A stretch of DNA of 10,748 nucleotides from Hawksworthiomyces lignivorus (lineage: Eukaryota; Ascomycota; Sordariomycetes; Ophiostomatales; Ophiostomataceae). Position numbers and translations under genes: made by a program. Below the pieces are notes generated by a model. That model worked only from the letters and a program-made list of their open reading frames with translations, was not told the DNA's origin and did no database searches. Positions 8,077 through 10,748 of this stretch are shown here, in pieces. Location of the stretch: assembly GCA_002917075.1 (NCBI GenBank), contig NTMA01000189.1, positions 1 to 10,748 of the forward strand, in the 5' to 3' direction. The first letter of the stretch is position 1, and each line of letters starts with the position of its first letter.

Positions 8077-10748
<2,672 letters not shown>

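Overview
The window reads as nuclear DNA of a filamentous ascomycete (Pezizomycotina). Every recognisable gene has short introns (73-126 nt when complete) with GT...AG ends and TGCTAAC-like branch points 10-30 nt before the acceptor. Intergenic regions are several hundred bases long, carry T-runs, CCAAT boxes and pyrimidine-rich leaders, and exons are GC-rich at third positions. The protein sequences are fungal in type; a Sordariomycete-like origin is a guess from codon bias only.

Layout: (1) 1-200, T-rich leader, possibly with a 5' UTR intron. (2) 201-2741 (+), UTP25, a small-subunit processome protein with a degenerate helicase fold, three coding exons, 801 aa. (3) 2742-2991, convergent 3' ends. 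(4) 3827-2992 (-), mitochondrial large-subunit ribosomal protein bL17m (yeast Mrpl8 family), two exons, 244 aa. (5) 3828-4436, divergent promoter region. (6) 4437-5259 (+), MICOS subunit Mic12/Aim5, two exons, 246 aa, first exon only seven codons. (7) 5260-6108, intergenic region with two inverted repeats and a CT/CA-rich leader. (8) 6109-6926 (+), the PSST/NDUFS7 20-kDa subunit of respiratory complex I (N. crassa nuo19.3 type), two exons, 232 aa. (9) 6927-8076, a long convergent gap with no supported gene. (10) 8077-10748 (-), the Rsp5/NEDD4 HECT ubiquitin ligase, running off the right edge; it holds the end of the C2 domain, three WW domains and the whole HECT domain.

Three neighbouring genes (bL17m, Mic12, PSST) serve the mitochondrion: translation, cristae architecture and respiration. 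UTP25 acts in nucleolar 18S rRNA processing and Rsp5 in membrane-protein ubiquitination. Nothing indicates a dedicated cluster, mobile element or secondary-metabolite locus. I found no undescribed multi-gene system. The most notable points are small: an intron that splits the catalytic cysteine codon of Rsp5 and whose retention would read through to the acceptor TAG, a C2-less in-frame start inside another Rsp5 intron, a stop-free presequence-like stretch upstream of the Mic12 ATG, a probable 5' UTR intron in UTP25, and a 12-bp-arm dyad around a CCAAT box upstream of the complex I gene.
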